Assembly: GCA_021811305.1 (NCBI GenBank)
Contig: JAJZPD010000027.1
Span: forward strand, 1 to 9,095
Origin: a bacterium
GTDB lineage: Bacteria; Patescibacteriota; Minisyncoccia; UBA6257; Colwellbacteraceae
Direction: 5' to 3'
DNA length: 9,095 nt
In this document: positions 1-5,553 of the stretch, in pieces
How positions within the stretch are numbered: the stretch's first letter is position 1
Layout of the letters: every line of letters starts with the position of its first letter
Position numbers and translations under genes: made by a program
The notes under the pieces: generated by a model
What the model saw: only the letters and a program-made list of their open reading frames with translations
Told to the model about the DNA's origin: nothing
Databases searched by the model: none

Positions 1-453
1 CGGAAGACTATCGACCAGCACTTGCCGAAGAGCCAGGAGTGGCTGGAGGCCGTCGGCAATAAGAGTTTGGAGGATTACGTGAAAAACAAGCTCGACCCCA
101 ACAAGTACGTCGGCACCACCGACCCGGCGAAGATCGGCAAGATGGTGAGAGAGTGGCTCTTCGAATATTGGATGTCGGGTCCGGTCGCCGCGGTGGCCAT
201 CGAGGGAGTGCACGCCATCGACATGGTGCGCAAAATCGTCGGACACACTCTCCCGGCCAAGGCTGAGATGGGCACGATCCGCGGCGATTATTCCGTCGAT
301 TCCGCCATCCTCGGCAACTTGGAGAAGCGCTCGGTCCACAATGTCGTCCATGCTTCCGGCAATCCGACCGAGGCGAAGAACGAGCTTAATCTCTGGTTCT
401 CCAAGAAGGAGATCCACGCCTACCGCCGCGCCGAGGAGGAGATAATGTTCTAA
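1..453 (+). CDS. ndk: Nucleoside diphosphate kinase, long form, 5' end missing
   Basis: Transfers the gamma-phosphate from NTPs to NDPs through a phosphohistidine, balancing (d)NTP pools in the cytoplasm. The reading frame is open from the first base of the window, so the start lies upstream; 150 codons are visible, ending in TAA. Seen: GPVAAVAIEG (visible residues about 58-67), GTIRGD (91-96) and the active-site segment NVVHASG, whose His is visible residue 117. These match the conserved NDK core. Compared with the usual 140-150 residue enzyme there is extra sequence before GPVAAVAIEG and between GTIRGD and the active-site His, with the pattern VHNVVHASGNPTEA and a tail ending in EEEIMF. From memory this resembles the longer forms in archaea and CPR bacteria. 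A TTG at 22 is an internal Leu, not the start. Family assignment is firm; long-form classification is from pattern memory. Confidence 0.93.
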   Translation, partial: RKTIDQHLPKSQEWLEAVGNKSLEDYVKNKLDPNKYVGTTDPAKIGKMVREWLFEYWMSGPVAAVAIEGVHAIDMVRKIVGHTLPAKAEMGTIRGDYSVDSAILGNLEKRSVHNVVHASGNPTEAKNELNLWFSKKEIHAYRRAEEEIMF

Positions 454-588
454 AAATCCGAAATCCGAAATACTAAATCCGAAACAATTCGAAATTCCAA
501 ATAACAAACCCTAAACGCGAACGTGTTTCGTATTTATGATTTGTTATTTGTGATTTGTTTAGTATTTCGAATTTAGAGTTTCGGATTT
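454..588. repeat. Imperfect inverted repeat built of aaatccgaaa units
   Basis: Starts directly after the ndk stop. The unit aaatccgaaa occurs at 454-463, 461-470 and 475-484, and its complement tttcggattt at 579-588. The inner arms aaataacaaa (499-508) and tttgttattt (540-549) are exact complements around a loop of about 31 nt. The arms between are imperfectly complementary over roughly 50 nt each. It is far more A/T-rich than the genes around it. Such elements are common between genes in Parcubacteria-type metagenomic genomes (general recollection). It could be a small non-autonomous dispersed repeat, or serve as the ndk transcription end. Confidence 0.75.
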
Positions 589-612
589 GACTAGTTGCTA
601 GTCTCTATTTTT
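589..612 (+). terminator. Possible small intrinsic terminator
   Basis: gactag (589-594) and ctagtc (598-603) form a perfect 6-bp hairpin with a 3-nt loop, followed by tctattttt. The stem is short and has only three G/C pairs, so termination would be weak; it could equally be part of the repeat element just upstream. It would end ndk transcription before the RNA gene. Confidence 0.35.
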
Positions 613-705
613 CGCTTTTAGCTTTTAGTTTTGCGCTTATTTCTGCGCTGATACTTTGCCAATATCTGGTTTATGTTTCGGATTTAGGATTTAATTTTTC
701 AGGTG
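613..705. other. A/T-rich intergenic stretch with an extra repeat unit
   Basis: No open frame worth calling on either strand. It contains the direct repeat 'cttttag' near 615-628 and one more tttcggattt unit at 676-685, with the same orientation as the right arm of the inverted repeat at 579-588. The stretch leads into the TATAAT box of the RNA gene. No convincing -35 hexamer is placed 16-18 bp upstream of that box. Confidence 0.5.
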
Positions 706-711
706 TATAAT
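706..711 (+). promoter_or_regulatory. -10 box of the structured RNA gene
   Basis: A perfect TATAAT, preceded by GGTG. Initiation about 7 nt downstream would fall near G718, exactly where the perfect closing helix of the RNA begins. That agreement between promoter and RNA fold is the main support. The -35 region (about 683-688, tttagg) is a poor match to TTGACA. Confidence 0.6.
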
Positions 712-717
712 GTGTGT

Positions 718-899
718 GTCCCGTCCACTATTTCCGGATCAAATAGTTAGCTCACGGGAGGGCAATAGCGCTTCGGCCTGAGGGCTGGAGTTGAGCCTAC
801 CCACCTGGTTACTAGCCGGGAAAGAGCTGGACGGGACCTGACAGTAATTAGAAACCGGTTCGAGCGAGCCAAGTGAGGCGGCCTGCTCGGCCGGTTTTT
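718..899 (+). ncRNA. Candidate structured small RNA, family not recognised
   Basis: No protein frame covers this stretch, but it folds well by eye. Bases 718-727 pair perfectly with 828-837 (10 bp, mostly G-C). Inside are a 6-bp hairpin 728-733/741-746 with loop CCGGATC, a helix 750-753/824-827, a UUCG tetraloop hairpin around 767-779, a 4-bp hairpin 783-786/794-797 and a 7-bp hairpin 804-810/814-820. After a single-stranded linker (838-851) comes an intrinsic terminator ending at 899. With the -10 box at 706 this makes a self-contained transcription unit of about 180 nt. The size fits 6S RNA, but the multibranched fold with a tight closing stem does not look like 6S. I do not see the signatures of RNase P, SRP RNA, tmRNA, or the cobalamin, TPP, FMN or SAM riboswitches. 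Alternatively it is a 5' leader or riboswitch for the thioredoxin-like gene at 951, with 852-899 as its expression platform. Confidence 0.6.
852..899 (+). terminator. Intrinsic terminator of the RNA gene
   Basis: Left arm 852-865 (aaaccgg then cgagc) pairs with right arm 885-897 (gctcggccggttt), about 13 pairs including one G-T, with one bulged base at 860. A small inner hairpin is formed by gcc 868-870 and ggc 877-879. Five T residues (895-899) close the structure. It lies 14 nt after the closing helix of the RNA and about 50 nt before the next gene. Confidence 0.8.
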
Positions 900-909
900 A
901 ATATCAGGT

Positions 910-915
910 TATAAT
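910..915 (+). promoter_or_regulatory. Possible -10 box for the thioredoxin-like gene
   Basis: A perfect TATAAT just after the terminator, giving a predicted start near 922 and a leader of about 29 nt before ATG 951. No -35 match is seen because that position falls within the terminator stem. In such A/T-rich sequence a chance match is possible. Confidence 0.3.
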
Positions 916-950
916 TAAAAAAGTCGCCAAAGCAATATATTTTTTAAAAA

Positions 951-1211
951 ATGTCCAACTTACTAGAGTTTTATGGAAAGGAATGCCCGCACTGCCTGAA
1001 GATCAAACCTCTTTTGGAGCGACTGGAGAAGGAGACCGGAGTCAAGGTGGCGTCTTACGAGGTCTGGCACAACGAAGAAAATTCCGCCAAAATGCAGGAA
1101 TACGACCGCGGATTTTGCGGCGGAGTCCCTTTCCTCTATAATACCGAAACCGATGAGTGGCTTTGCGGAGAAGCTTCTTACGAAGAGATTAAAAAATGGG
1201 CGAATAAATAA
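951..1211 (+). CDS. Small thioredoxin/glutaredoxin-fold protein with CPHC motif
   Basis: 86 residues, about the size of a glutaredoxin and shorter than thioredoxin. Seen: a beta-strand start LLEFYGKE followed by the redox motif C12-P-H-C15, and the Gly-Val-Pro turn GGVPF (P60) that supplies the cis-proline of the thioredoxin fold. Two extra cysteines are C56 and C72. There is no signal peptide, so it should act in the cytoplasm as a dithiol oxidoreductase; its substrate is unknown. CPHC is the active-site dipeptide of DsbA-type proteins, but DsbA's helical insert is absent. ATG 951 is the only sensible start, with no ribosome-binding site, only A/T-rich sequence. It lies 18 bp upstream of the LUD gene. 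Fold assignment is firm, exact function is not. Confidence 0.85.
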   Translation: MSNLLEFYGKECPHCLKIKPLLERLEKETGVKVASYEVWHNEENSAKMQEYDRGFCGGVPFLYNTETDEWLCGEASYEEIKKWANK

Positions 1212-1229
1212 AAAAAACAAAACTAATCA

Positions 1230-1844
1230 ATGACTTACGATCAATTAGCTAGTCCAGAAGTGGTCCAGGAGACCATTAGCGCTTTAAAGGAGCGGAATGT
1301 CGAAGCTCTCTTGGTCAACACCAAGGAAGAGGCTTTGGAAAAGATTAAGGAAATGATTCCCGCCGGAGCTTCGGTTATGACCGGAGGCTCGACGACCTTG
1401 AACGAGATCGGATTCAGCGACTTGCTTGTCTCGAAAAACCATTCGTGGAAGAACCTAAAGGATGAGATAGTCGCCGAAACCGATCCCGACAAACAAAACG
1501 AACTCAGGAAGCAGAGCGTCTTGGCCGACTACTTTCTTGGCAGCGTGCATGCGGTCACTAAGGACGGCGAGGTGCTGGTGGCGAGCGCCAGCGGCAGCCA
1601 GATTCCGTCATATGCTTTTACCAGCCCCAACGTTATCTGGGTGGTTGGCGCCCAGAAAATCGTCGGCGATCTGAACGCGGCTTTTGACCGGGTTAAAACT
1701 TACGTCTTCCCGCTAGAGGATCAGAGAATGAAAAGCACTGGAGCTCAGGGCAGCATCATTGGCCGCTGGCTTGTTTTTGAAAGAGAAATCATGCCAAGCC
1801 GGAAGGTGACATTGATCTTTGTTAACGAAAAACTCGGCTTCTAG
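1230..1844 (+). CDS. LUD-domain protein (LutC/YkgG-like, DUF162)
   Basis: 204 residues that are essentially one LUD domain. Seen: GGSTTLNEIG (52-61), the segment around D100-YFLGSVHAVT with ASGSQ (120-124), and VVGAQKIVGDL (138-148) followed by an Arg-containing helix; these are the conserved blocks of the family. LUD proteins include LutB and LutC of the lactate oxidation complex, but this gene has no iron-sulfur motif and no lutA or lutB neighbour, so lactate use should not be assumed. Short stand-alone LUD proteins are widespread in anaerobes and their role is unclear. It sits 18 bp after the thioredoxin-like gene and ends 4 bp before the preferred xseA start, suggesting one transcript. 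No Shine-Dalgarno sequence precedes ATG 1230. Family call is strong, role unknown. Confidence 0.85.
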   Translation: MTYDQLASPEVVQETISALKERNVEALLVNTKEEALEKIKEMIPAGASVMTGGSTTLNEIGFSDLLVSKNHSWKNLKDEIVAETDPDKQNELRKQSVLADYFLGSVHAVTKDGEVLVASASGSQIPSYAFTSPNVIWVVGAQKIVGDLNAAFDRVKTYVFPLEDQRMKSTGAQGSIIGRWLVFEREIMPSRKVTLIFVNEKLGF

Positions 1845-1848
1845 CGCG

Positions 1849-3462
1849 ATGGAGAACTCCTCGCTTTTCGGAGGTGGAGAACTGCTAGAAAGGCTGCGCG
1901 AGTGGCGCAGGCAGCAGGCCGCGCGCGAAGGCGTCGAGCTGTACCGCGTTTTTACCAACGCGGTGCTCGAGGCGACCGCAGCGACCAAGCCTTCCTCTCT
2001 TGAAGAGCTGAGGAGCGTAAAAGGCTGGGGTGACAACAAGATTTCCAAATACGGCGCCGAGGTGCTGGGATTGCTGGACGGCGGTCCTCGCGCCGCCTCC
2101 GATCTTAGTCTGTCGCAAGCGGAGCCGGAGGAAGATGTAAAAGAAAAGGTGTTTATGGTCGGCGAGTTCATTGCCGCCGCCAACGCCGCCCTGCGCTCTT
2201 TGCGGCTAGTCAAGGTGCGCGGCGAGCTCGGCGAGATAAATCGGCGCGCCGGATTCGCTTTTTTTACTCTAAAGGATACGAACCGCGAGGCGGCAGAAGC
2301 GGCTATCCAGTGCTTCATCGGCAGCCGCAACCTGGAGTATTTTTCGCACCTCTTAGAAGGAGGAGCTGAGGTGATTATTTCCGGATGGCCGAATATCCAT
2401 CGCAGTGGGTTTTTCCGCCTGGAGGTCTCGGCTATCGAGCCGGTAGGCGAGGGTGCTTGGCTGAAGGCGCTAGAGGCGCTGAAGAAGAAGCTGGAGGCTA
2501 AGGGTTATTTTGACCAGGCCCGCAAGCGGCCGGTCCCACCTTTGGTCCGCAATATCGGCCTCATTACTTCCGAAGCCGGCGCGGCCGTGACCGATTTCAA
2601 AAAAAACCTCGGCAATTACGGATTTTCCACTTTCCTGCGCGACGTGCGGGTAGAGGGAGATTATGCCGAAAGTTCGATCGTTTCCGCTATCCGCTGGTTT
2701 AACCAGAACCGCCCGGAGCTGGACCTCTTGGTTCTGATCAGAGGCGGCGGGGGAGCGGAGAATCTGAAGACTTTCAATTCGGAAAAGATCGCCGAGGCGA
2801 TCGTAGCTTCGCGCTTGCCGCTCATTACCGGCATCGGGCACGAAAAAGACGAAAGCATCGCCGATCTGGTCGCCGACCGCAGTTTTTCTACGCCGACCGC
2901 AGTCGCCCAATTCCTAACCAGGCAACGCGAGGAAACGCTTCGTAAGATAGATGAAAGCGGAGAGATTATGGCCCGCCGCATCGAGGCGATTATCGGTGAA
3001 AGCGGCGTCCAGGCGCAGCGGCAAGCCGAGCGCATCGTCGAGGCTTTCCAGCGTTCCTTGGACAAGGCTTCTTTCGCCGTTTCTCACCTTTCTTCCGAAA
3101 TGCATCGCGGACTGGGAAGGATCTTCATCCGTTTCGACGAGCTGGCCCGAAAATTCTCCGACTCGTTCCACCTTTACGAACGCCAAACCCTGCTTTGGAA
3201 GAACGCGGTCGCATCGGCAGCGGAAAAAGTCGGTAACCGGATCGCCGTTTTATTGGCCGATGAAAACAAAAGGCTGGAAGTGCTACAGGCTGCGCTTTCT
3301 CCGCTTAATCCCGAAGCGGTCTTGGAAAGAGGATATAGTTTGGCCTACACCGAGTCCGGCAAAGTTGTAAAAGACGCGAGGGATGTTAAAATCGGAGACG
3401 AATTAAAGATCCGCTTCAGTAAGGGGCGAGCGGAAACGAAAGTAACGAAGATAGAAAAATAA
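1849..3462 (+). CDS. xseA: Exonuclease VII large subunit with N-terminal HRDC domain
   Basis: With XseB this forms exonuclease VII, which degrades single-stranded DNA from both ends into oligonucleotides. The protein is 537 residues against a usual 400-460. The extra length is an N-terminal HRDC-like domain (about 9-77): a helix with LREWRRQQAAREGVE, then TNAVLEATA, SSLEELRSVKGWGDNKISKYG. A charged linker (about 79-98) follows. The OB-fold domain is at about 99-197 (VFMVGEF, VKVRGEL, FFTLKD). The catalytic domain has D249 in GAAVTD, R298 in IRGGGG and H331 and D334 in GIGHEKD, which match the proposed E. coli residues D155, R205, H238 and D241. The helical region is at about 355-480 and the C-terminal block is LNPEAVLERGYS. 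I chose ATG 1849, 4 bp after the LUD stop; a TTG at 1819 would overlap that gene and add ten residues that look non-native. xseB follows after 4 bp. Confidence 0.95.
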   Translation: MENSSLFGGGELLERLREWRRQQAAREGVELYRVFTNAVLEATAATKPSSLEELRSVKGWGDNKISKYGAEVLGLLDGGPRAASDLSLSQAEPEEDVKEKVFMVGEFIAAANAALRSLRLVKVRGELGEINRRAGFAFFTLKDTNREAAEAAIQCFIGSRNLEYFSHLLEGGAEVIISGWPNIHRSGFFRLEVSAIEPVGEGAWLKALEALKKKLEAKGYFDQARKRPVPPLVRNIGLITSEAGAAVTDFKKNLGNYGFSTFLRDVRVEGDYAESSIVSAIRWFNQNRPELDLLVLIRGGGGAENLKTFNSEKIAEAIVASRLPLITGIGHEKDESIADLVADRSFSTPTAVAQFLTRQREETLRKIDESGEIMARRIEAIIGESGVQAQRQAERIVEAFQRSLDKASFAVSHLSSEMHRGLGRIFIRFDELARKFSDSFHLYERQTLLWKNAVASAAEKVGNRIAVLLADENKRLEVLQAALSPLNPEAVLERGYSLAYTESGKVVKDARDVKIGDELKIRFSKGRAETKVTKIEK

Positions 3463-3466
3463 AAAG

Positions 3467-3694
3467 ATGGCTAACACCGAGAAAATCAAATTAGAGGAGG
3501 CAATAAAGAACTTGGAAAAAATCGTGGCTGAGCTTAATTCCGGCCAGATCGATGTGGAAAGCGGGCTGGCGAAATTCAAAGAGGGAGTGGAACTTATCAA
3601 ATTCTGCCGCGGCGAGCTGAAAGAGGCGGAAAACGAGTTTCAGAAGTTAAAATCCGAATTGGAGTCTGGCCAGGACGGAGAAGCCGAGTTGTAG
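3467..3694 (+). CDS. xseB: Exonuclease VII small subunit
   Basis: 75 residues, the normal size. The sequence is a helical hairpin typical of XseB: LEEAIKNLEKIVAELNSG (9-26), then the turn QIDVESGLAKFKEGVELIK, and a C-terminal helix FCRGELKEAENEFQKL. XseB binds the long C-terminal helices of XseA and is needed for nuclease activity. The start lies 4 bp after the xseA stop, the classic xseA-xseB pairing, so the two are surely cotranscribed. The TAG stop is followed directly by an in-frame TGA. A hairpin at 3695-3727 begins right at the gene end. Confidence 0.96.
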   Translation: MANTEKIKLEEAIKNLEKIVAELNSGQIDVESGLAKFKEGVELIKFCRGELKEAENEFQKLKSELESGQDGEAEL

Positions 3695-3731
3695 TGAACT
3701 ACCGCACCGCTTGCAGTGCGTAGTTCATTAT
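3695..3731 (+). terminator. Hairpin ending the thioredoxin-LUD-xseAB unit
   Basis: tgaactac-c-gcac (3695-3707) pairs with gtgcgtagttca (3716-3727): 12 bp with one bulged C and an 8-nt loop. Only a weak T-rich run (ttatt) follows, so it may terminate inefficiently or protect the 3' end of the transcript. It separates the xseAB unit from the next promoter. Confidence 0.6.
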
Positions 3732-3761
3732 TGACTTGAAACGCTAAGGCGTTGTGATACC
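3731..3761 (+). promoter_or_regulatory. Promoter for the dCMP deaminase-kinase pair
   Basis: TTGACT (3731-3736) matches the -35 consensus at 5 of 6 positions. The -10 is best read as TGT-GATACC (3753-3761), an extended form with a spacer of about 19 bp; TGATAC at 18 bp is the alternative. The start site would fall near 3768, only about 6 nt before ATG 3774, giving a nearly leaderless mRNA. The spacer carries a perfect small palindrome, AACGC-taag-GCGTT (3740-3753), which could be an operator. Confidence 0.5.
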
Positions 3762-3773
3762 CTTTTAGGCACT

Positions 3774-4259
3774 ATGGATACGCACCAGCGTCCCTCGTGG
3801 GATGAGTATTTTATGGAAATTACCCGCGCTGTCGCCAGCCGCGCTACGTGCGATCGAGGCCGTTCCGGTTGCATAATCACCAGAGACAAACAGATATTGG
3901 TGACCGGCTATGTCGGATCTCCGAGAGGCCTGCCGCATTGCGACGAGGTCGGTCATAAAATGGAAAAAATGGTTCATGAGGACGGAAGCGTCACACAGCA
4001 TTGCACCAGGACAACTCACGCCGAACAGAATGCCATAGCGCAAGCCGCAAAGCTCGGTATGTCTATTAACTCCGCGACGCTGTACTGCAAAATGACGCCG
4101 TGCTCCACCTGCGCGAAGATAATCATCAACGCCGGCATCACCCGCGTTGTCTGCGAAAAAAAATACCACGCCGGAGGAGAAAGCGAGCGGCTGTTTAAAG
4201 AGGTGGGAATTTCGTGCGAATATTTTGACGATGCGGTTGAAACTTATGACCGACAGTAA
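3774..4259 (+). CDS. dCMP deaminase family protein
   Basis: Probably deaminates dCMP to dUMP with a catalytic zinc, feeding dTMP synthesis. The protein has 161 residues, normal for the family. Seen: TGYVGSPRGLPHC (44-56), typical of the substrate-binding loop; the zinc motif THAEQNAI with H82 and E84; and TPCSTCAKIIINAGI with C110 and C113. All residues needed for zinc binding and proton transfer are present. The protein carries further cysteines (26, 33, 56, 77, 105, 127, 148), as such enzymes often do with a second structural site. ATG 3774 is directly downstream of a promoter, with no ribosome-binding site. The 3' end overlaps the following kinase by 14 bp, suggesting translational coupling. 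A deaminase acting on another cytosine compound (as in the ComEB/RibD superfamily) is possible but less likely. Confidence 0.93.
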   Translation: MDTHQRPSWDEYFMEITRAVASRATCDRGRSGCIITRDKQILVTGYVGSPRGLPHCDEVGHKMEKMVHEDGSVTQHCTRTTHAEQNAIAQAAKLGMSINSATLYCKMTPCSTCAKIIINAGITRVVCEKKYHAGGESERLFKEVGISCEYFDDAVETYDRQ

Positions 4260-4815
4260 GCGACCCCTTATTATCGGATTGGTGGGAGAGATAGCTTCCG
4301 GAAAAACAACCGCCACTGACTACCTGGCAAAAAAATACGGAGCCGAGCCGTATAAATTTTCCAGCATGCTACGCGATATCTTAGCCAGGCTCCATCAGGA
4401 GGCGACGCGCGAAAATCTGCAAAAGCTTTCCACCGCAGTGCGGCAGTTATTTGGCGAAAACGTGATGTCAAAGGCGATTGTCCAGGATCTCATTAGCGCG
4501 TCAGCGCCGCTAATCGTGGCGGAAGGCATACGCCGCCTGAGCGACATAGAATATTTGAAAGAATTCTCCAATTTCGTGATTGTGGCCGTCGACGCCGACG
4601 CGCGCACGCGCTATGTAAGGATTACGCAACGGTCGGAAAACGCCGATGATCGCGCCAAGACGTGGGATGATTTCGTCCGCGAATCTCAGCAGGAGCCGGA
4701 GCAAAAAATTCGCGAGGTTATGAACGCTGCTAAATATGTCCTTGATAACAACGGACCTATTGAAAAATTTTACATTGAGATAGACGCGTTAATGGCGCGT
4801 TTGCGCAATTTATAA
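4246..4815 (+). CDS. P-loop kinase, nucleotide/dephospho-CoA kinase-like
   Basis: 189 residues starting MTDSKRPLIIGLVGE. Walker A is GEIASGKTT (14-22). A second strand, PLIVAEGIRR (88-97) with following DIEYL, resembles the 'GxRxxxE' block of dephospho-CoA kinase-like and UPF0200-type nucleotide kinases. VIVAVDADARTRYVRITQR (111-129) looks like the lid region, and KYVLDNNGPIEKFYIEID near the end matches the 'I.N.G..e.l...id' tail of these kinases. The substrate cannot be read from sequence. The 14-bp overlap with the dCMP deaminase argues for a deoxynucleoside monophosphate, but CoaE-type activity is an alternative. I chose ATG 4246; the same frame is open further upstream to 4147, but that part overlaps the deaminase deeply and would put an unrelated tail before the first beta strand. 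Confidence 0.8.
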   Translation: MTDSKRPLIIGLVGEIASGKTTATDYLAKKYGAEPYKFSSMLRDILARLHQEATRENLQKLSTAVRQLFGENVMSKAIVQDLISASAPLIVAEGIRRLSDIEYLKEFSNFVIVAVDADARTRYVRITQRSENADDRAKTWDDFVRESQQEPEQKIREVMNAAKYVLDNNGPIEKFYIEIDALMARLRNL

Positions 4816-4875
4816 TCAGTTTCTTTCAACGGGGGAATCAGACTAAGTTCTATTTTTCTCCGGCGGCTTTTTAAT
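4811..4875. other. Gap before mpg with a possible -10 box
   Basis: A perfect TATAAT (4811-4816) overlaps the kinase stop codon and would start transcription near 4823, about 50 nt before mpg. No -35 match is present at 16-18 bp, so this is weak evidence. The gap also has a G-run (ggggg at 4831-4835), too far from the ATG to be a ribosome-binding site. Confidence 0.25.
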
Positions 4876-5502
4876 ATGAAGCGTGAAGATTTTAAAAATA
4901 CTAAAACCATAAAAGGGAAGCGTCTGAGCCGCTCTTTTTTTGTGCGCCCGGACAAGGATAAGACTTACGGCGAGCGGTCGGTCAAAATCGCCGAAAGCCT
5001 CATTGGAAAATTCGTGGTGCGAAGAATCGGCCGGAAGAAGATATTTGGCCGGATCGTCGAGGTCGAGGTTTATGCGGGTCCGAAAGACCGCGCCGCCCAC
5101 TCCTTCGGCGGGAAGGTAACCCCGCGCAACAAAGTAATGTACCAGCGCGGCGGCCATGCTTACGTTTACCTAGTTTACGGAATGCACTGGCAGATGAACC
5201 TCGTCACCGGAAACGAAGGAGAACCACAGTGCGTTTTGCTTCGCGCTCTGGAAGTTCCGGAGGGAGGGAGAATTGCCAGCGGCCCGGGCAAGCTTTGCCG
5301 CTACCTCCGGCTGAACAAATCATTCCACGGAGAAGATGTAACCTCTTCTAGAAGATTATGGCTCGAAGATCGCGGCGAGAAGATCGATCTCAAAGACATT
5401 GTTCGCGCGAAAAGAATCGGCATCGATTATGCCGGGCCATACTGGAGTTCGCGGCGCTGGAGGTTTTATCTTAAAGACAGCCCAGCTGTTTCGAGGAGAT
5501 AG
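4876..5502 (+). CDS. mpg: DNA-3-methyladenine glycosylase, AAG/MPG type
   Basis: Removes alkylated and deaminated purines (3-methyladenine, hypoxanthine) from DNA, starting base excision repair. The protein has 208 residues, normal for bacterial members. Seen: IVEVEVYAGPKDRAAHSF (60-77) and TPRNKVMY (82-89), AYVYLVYGMHWQMN (95-108), VLLRALE (120-126). By alignment in mind with human AAG, E64 is the catalytic Glu125 equivalent, Y66 is Tyr127, H75 is His136, Y98 is Tyr159 and N108 is Asn169, so the active site and base-binding pocket are complete. SGPGKLCRYL (135-144) matches the conserved GPG block. The start is the only ATG before the domain and gives a basic 20-residue N-terminal tail. No Shine-Dalgarno sequence. 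It lies 60 bp after the kinase gene. Very confident. Confidence 0.95.
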   Translation: MKREDFKNTKTIKGKRLSRSFFVRPDKDKTYGERSVKIAESLIGKFVVRRIGRKKIFGRIVEVEVYAGPKDRAAHSFGGKVTPRNKVMYQRGGHAYVYLVYGMHWQMNLVTGNEGEPQCVLLRALEVPEGGRIASGPGKLCRYLRLNKSFHGEDVTSSRRLWLEDRGEKIDLKDIVRAKRIGIDYAGPYWSSRRWRFYLKDSPAVSRR

Positions 5503-5509
5503 ACGGATA

Positions 5510-5538
5510 TTGTCGCCGCCCGCCGCTTCTGCTATTTT
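5510..5538 (+). promoter_or_regulatory. Candidate promoter of the VKOR-TspO-surface protein operon
   Basis: TTGTCG (5510-5515, 4 of 6) and extended -10 TGC-TATTTT (5530-5538, 4 of 6 plus the TG) with a 17-bp spacer, all within the 51-bp gap after mpg. The start site would be near 5545, about 9 nt before ATG 5554, again almost leaderless as for the deaminase gene. Confidence 0.45.
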
Positions 5539-5553
5539 GGATATGTTCTCCAA

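Noticed and set aside
851..870. GGTTCGAG resembling a tRNA or tmRNA T-loop
   Set aside because: The flanking bases do not form a T-stem and there is no acceptor stem, anticodon arm or tag frame; the sequence is instead the left arm of the terminator.
718..899. Assignment of the small RNA as 6S RNA
   Set aside because: Length fits, but 6S is a long rod with a central bubble. Here a perfect closing helix encloses several short hairpins, and no 6S motif was recognised. Only a covariance search can settle it.
1819..1848. TTG at 1819 as the xseA start
   Set aside because: It overlaps the end of the LUD gene by 26 bp and adds residues outside the HRDC domain; ATG 1849 lies just after the LUD stop and fits better.
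1713..2330. 205-residue minus-strand frame over the LUD/xseA junction
   Set aside because: Ser/Ala/Arg-rich product with no family features, lying opposite two well-recognised genes; a shadow caused by codon bias.
4147..4245. ATG 4147 as the kinase start
   Set aside because: This would overlap the deaminase gene by over 100 bp and put a basic non-homologous tail before the first beta strand; ATG 4246 directly precedes the P-loop strand.
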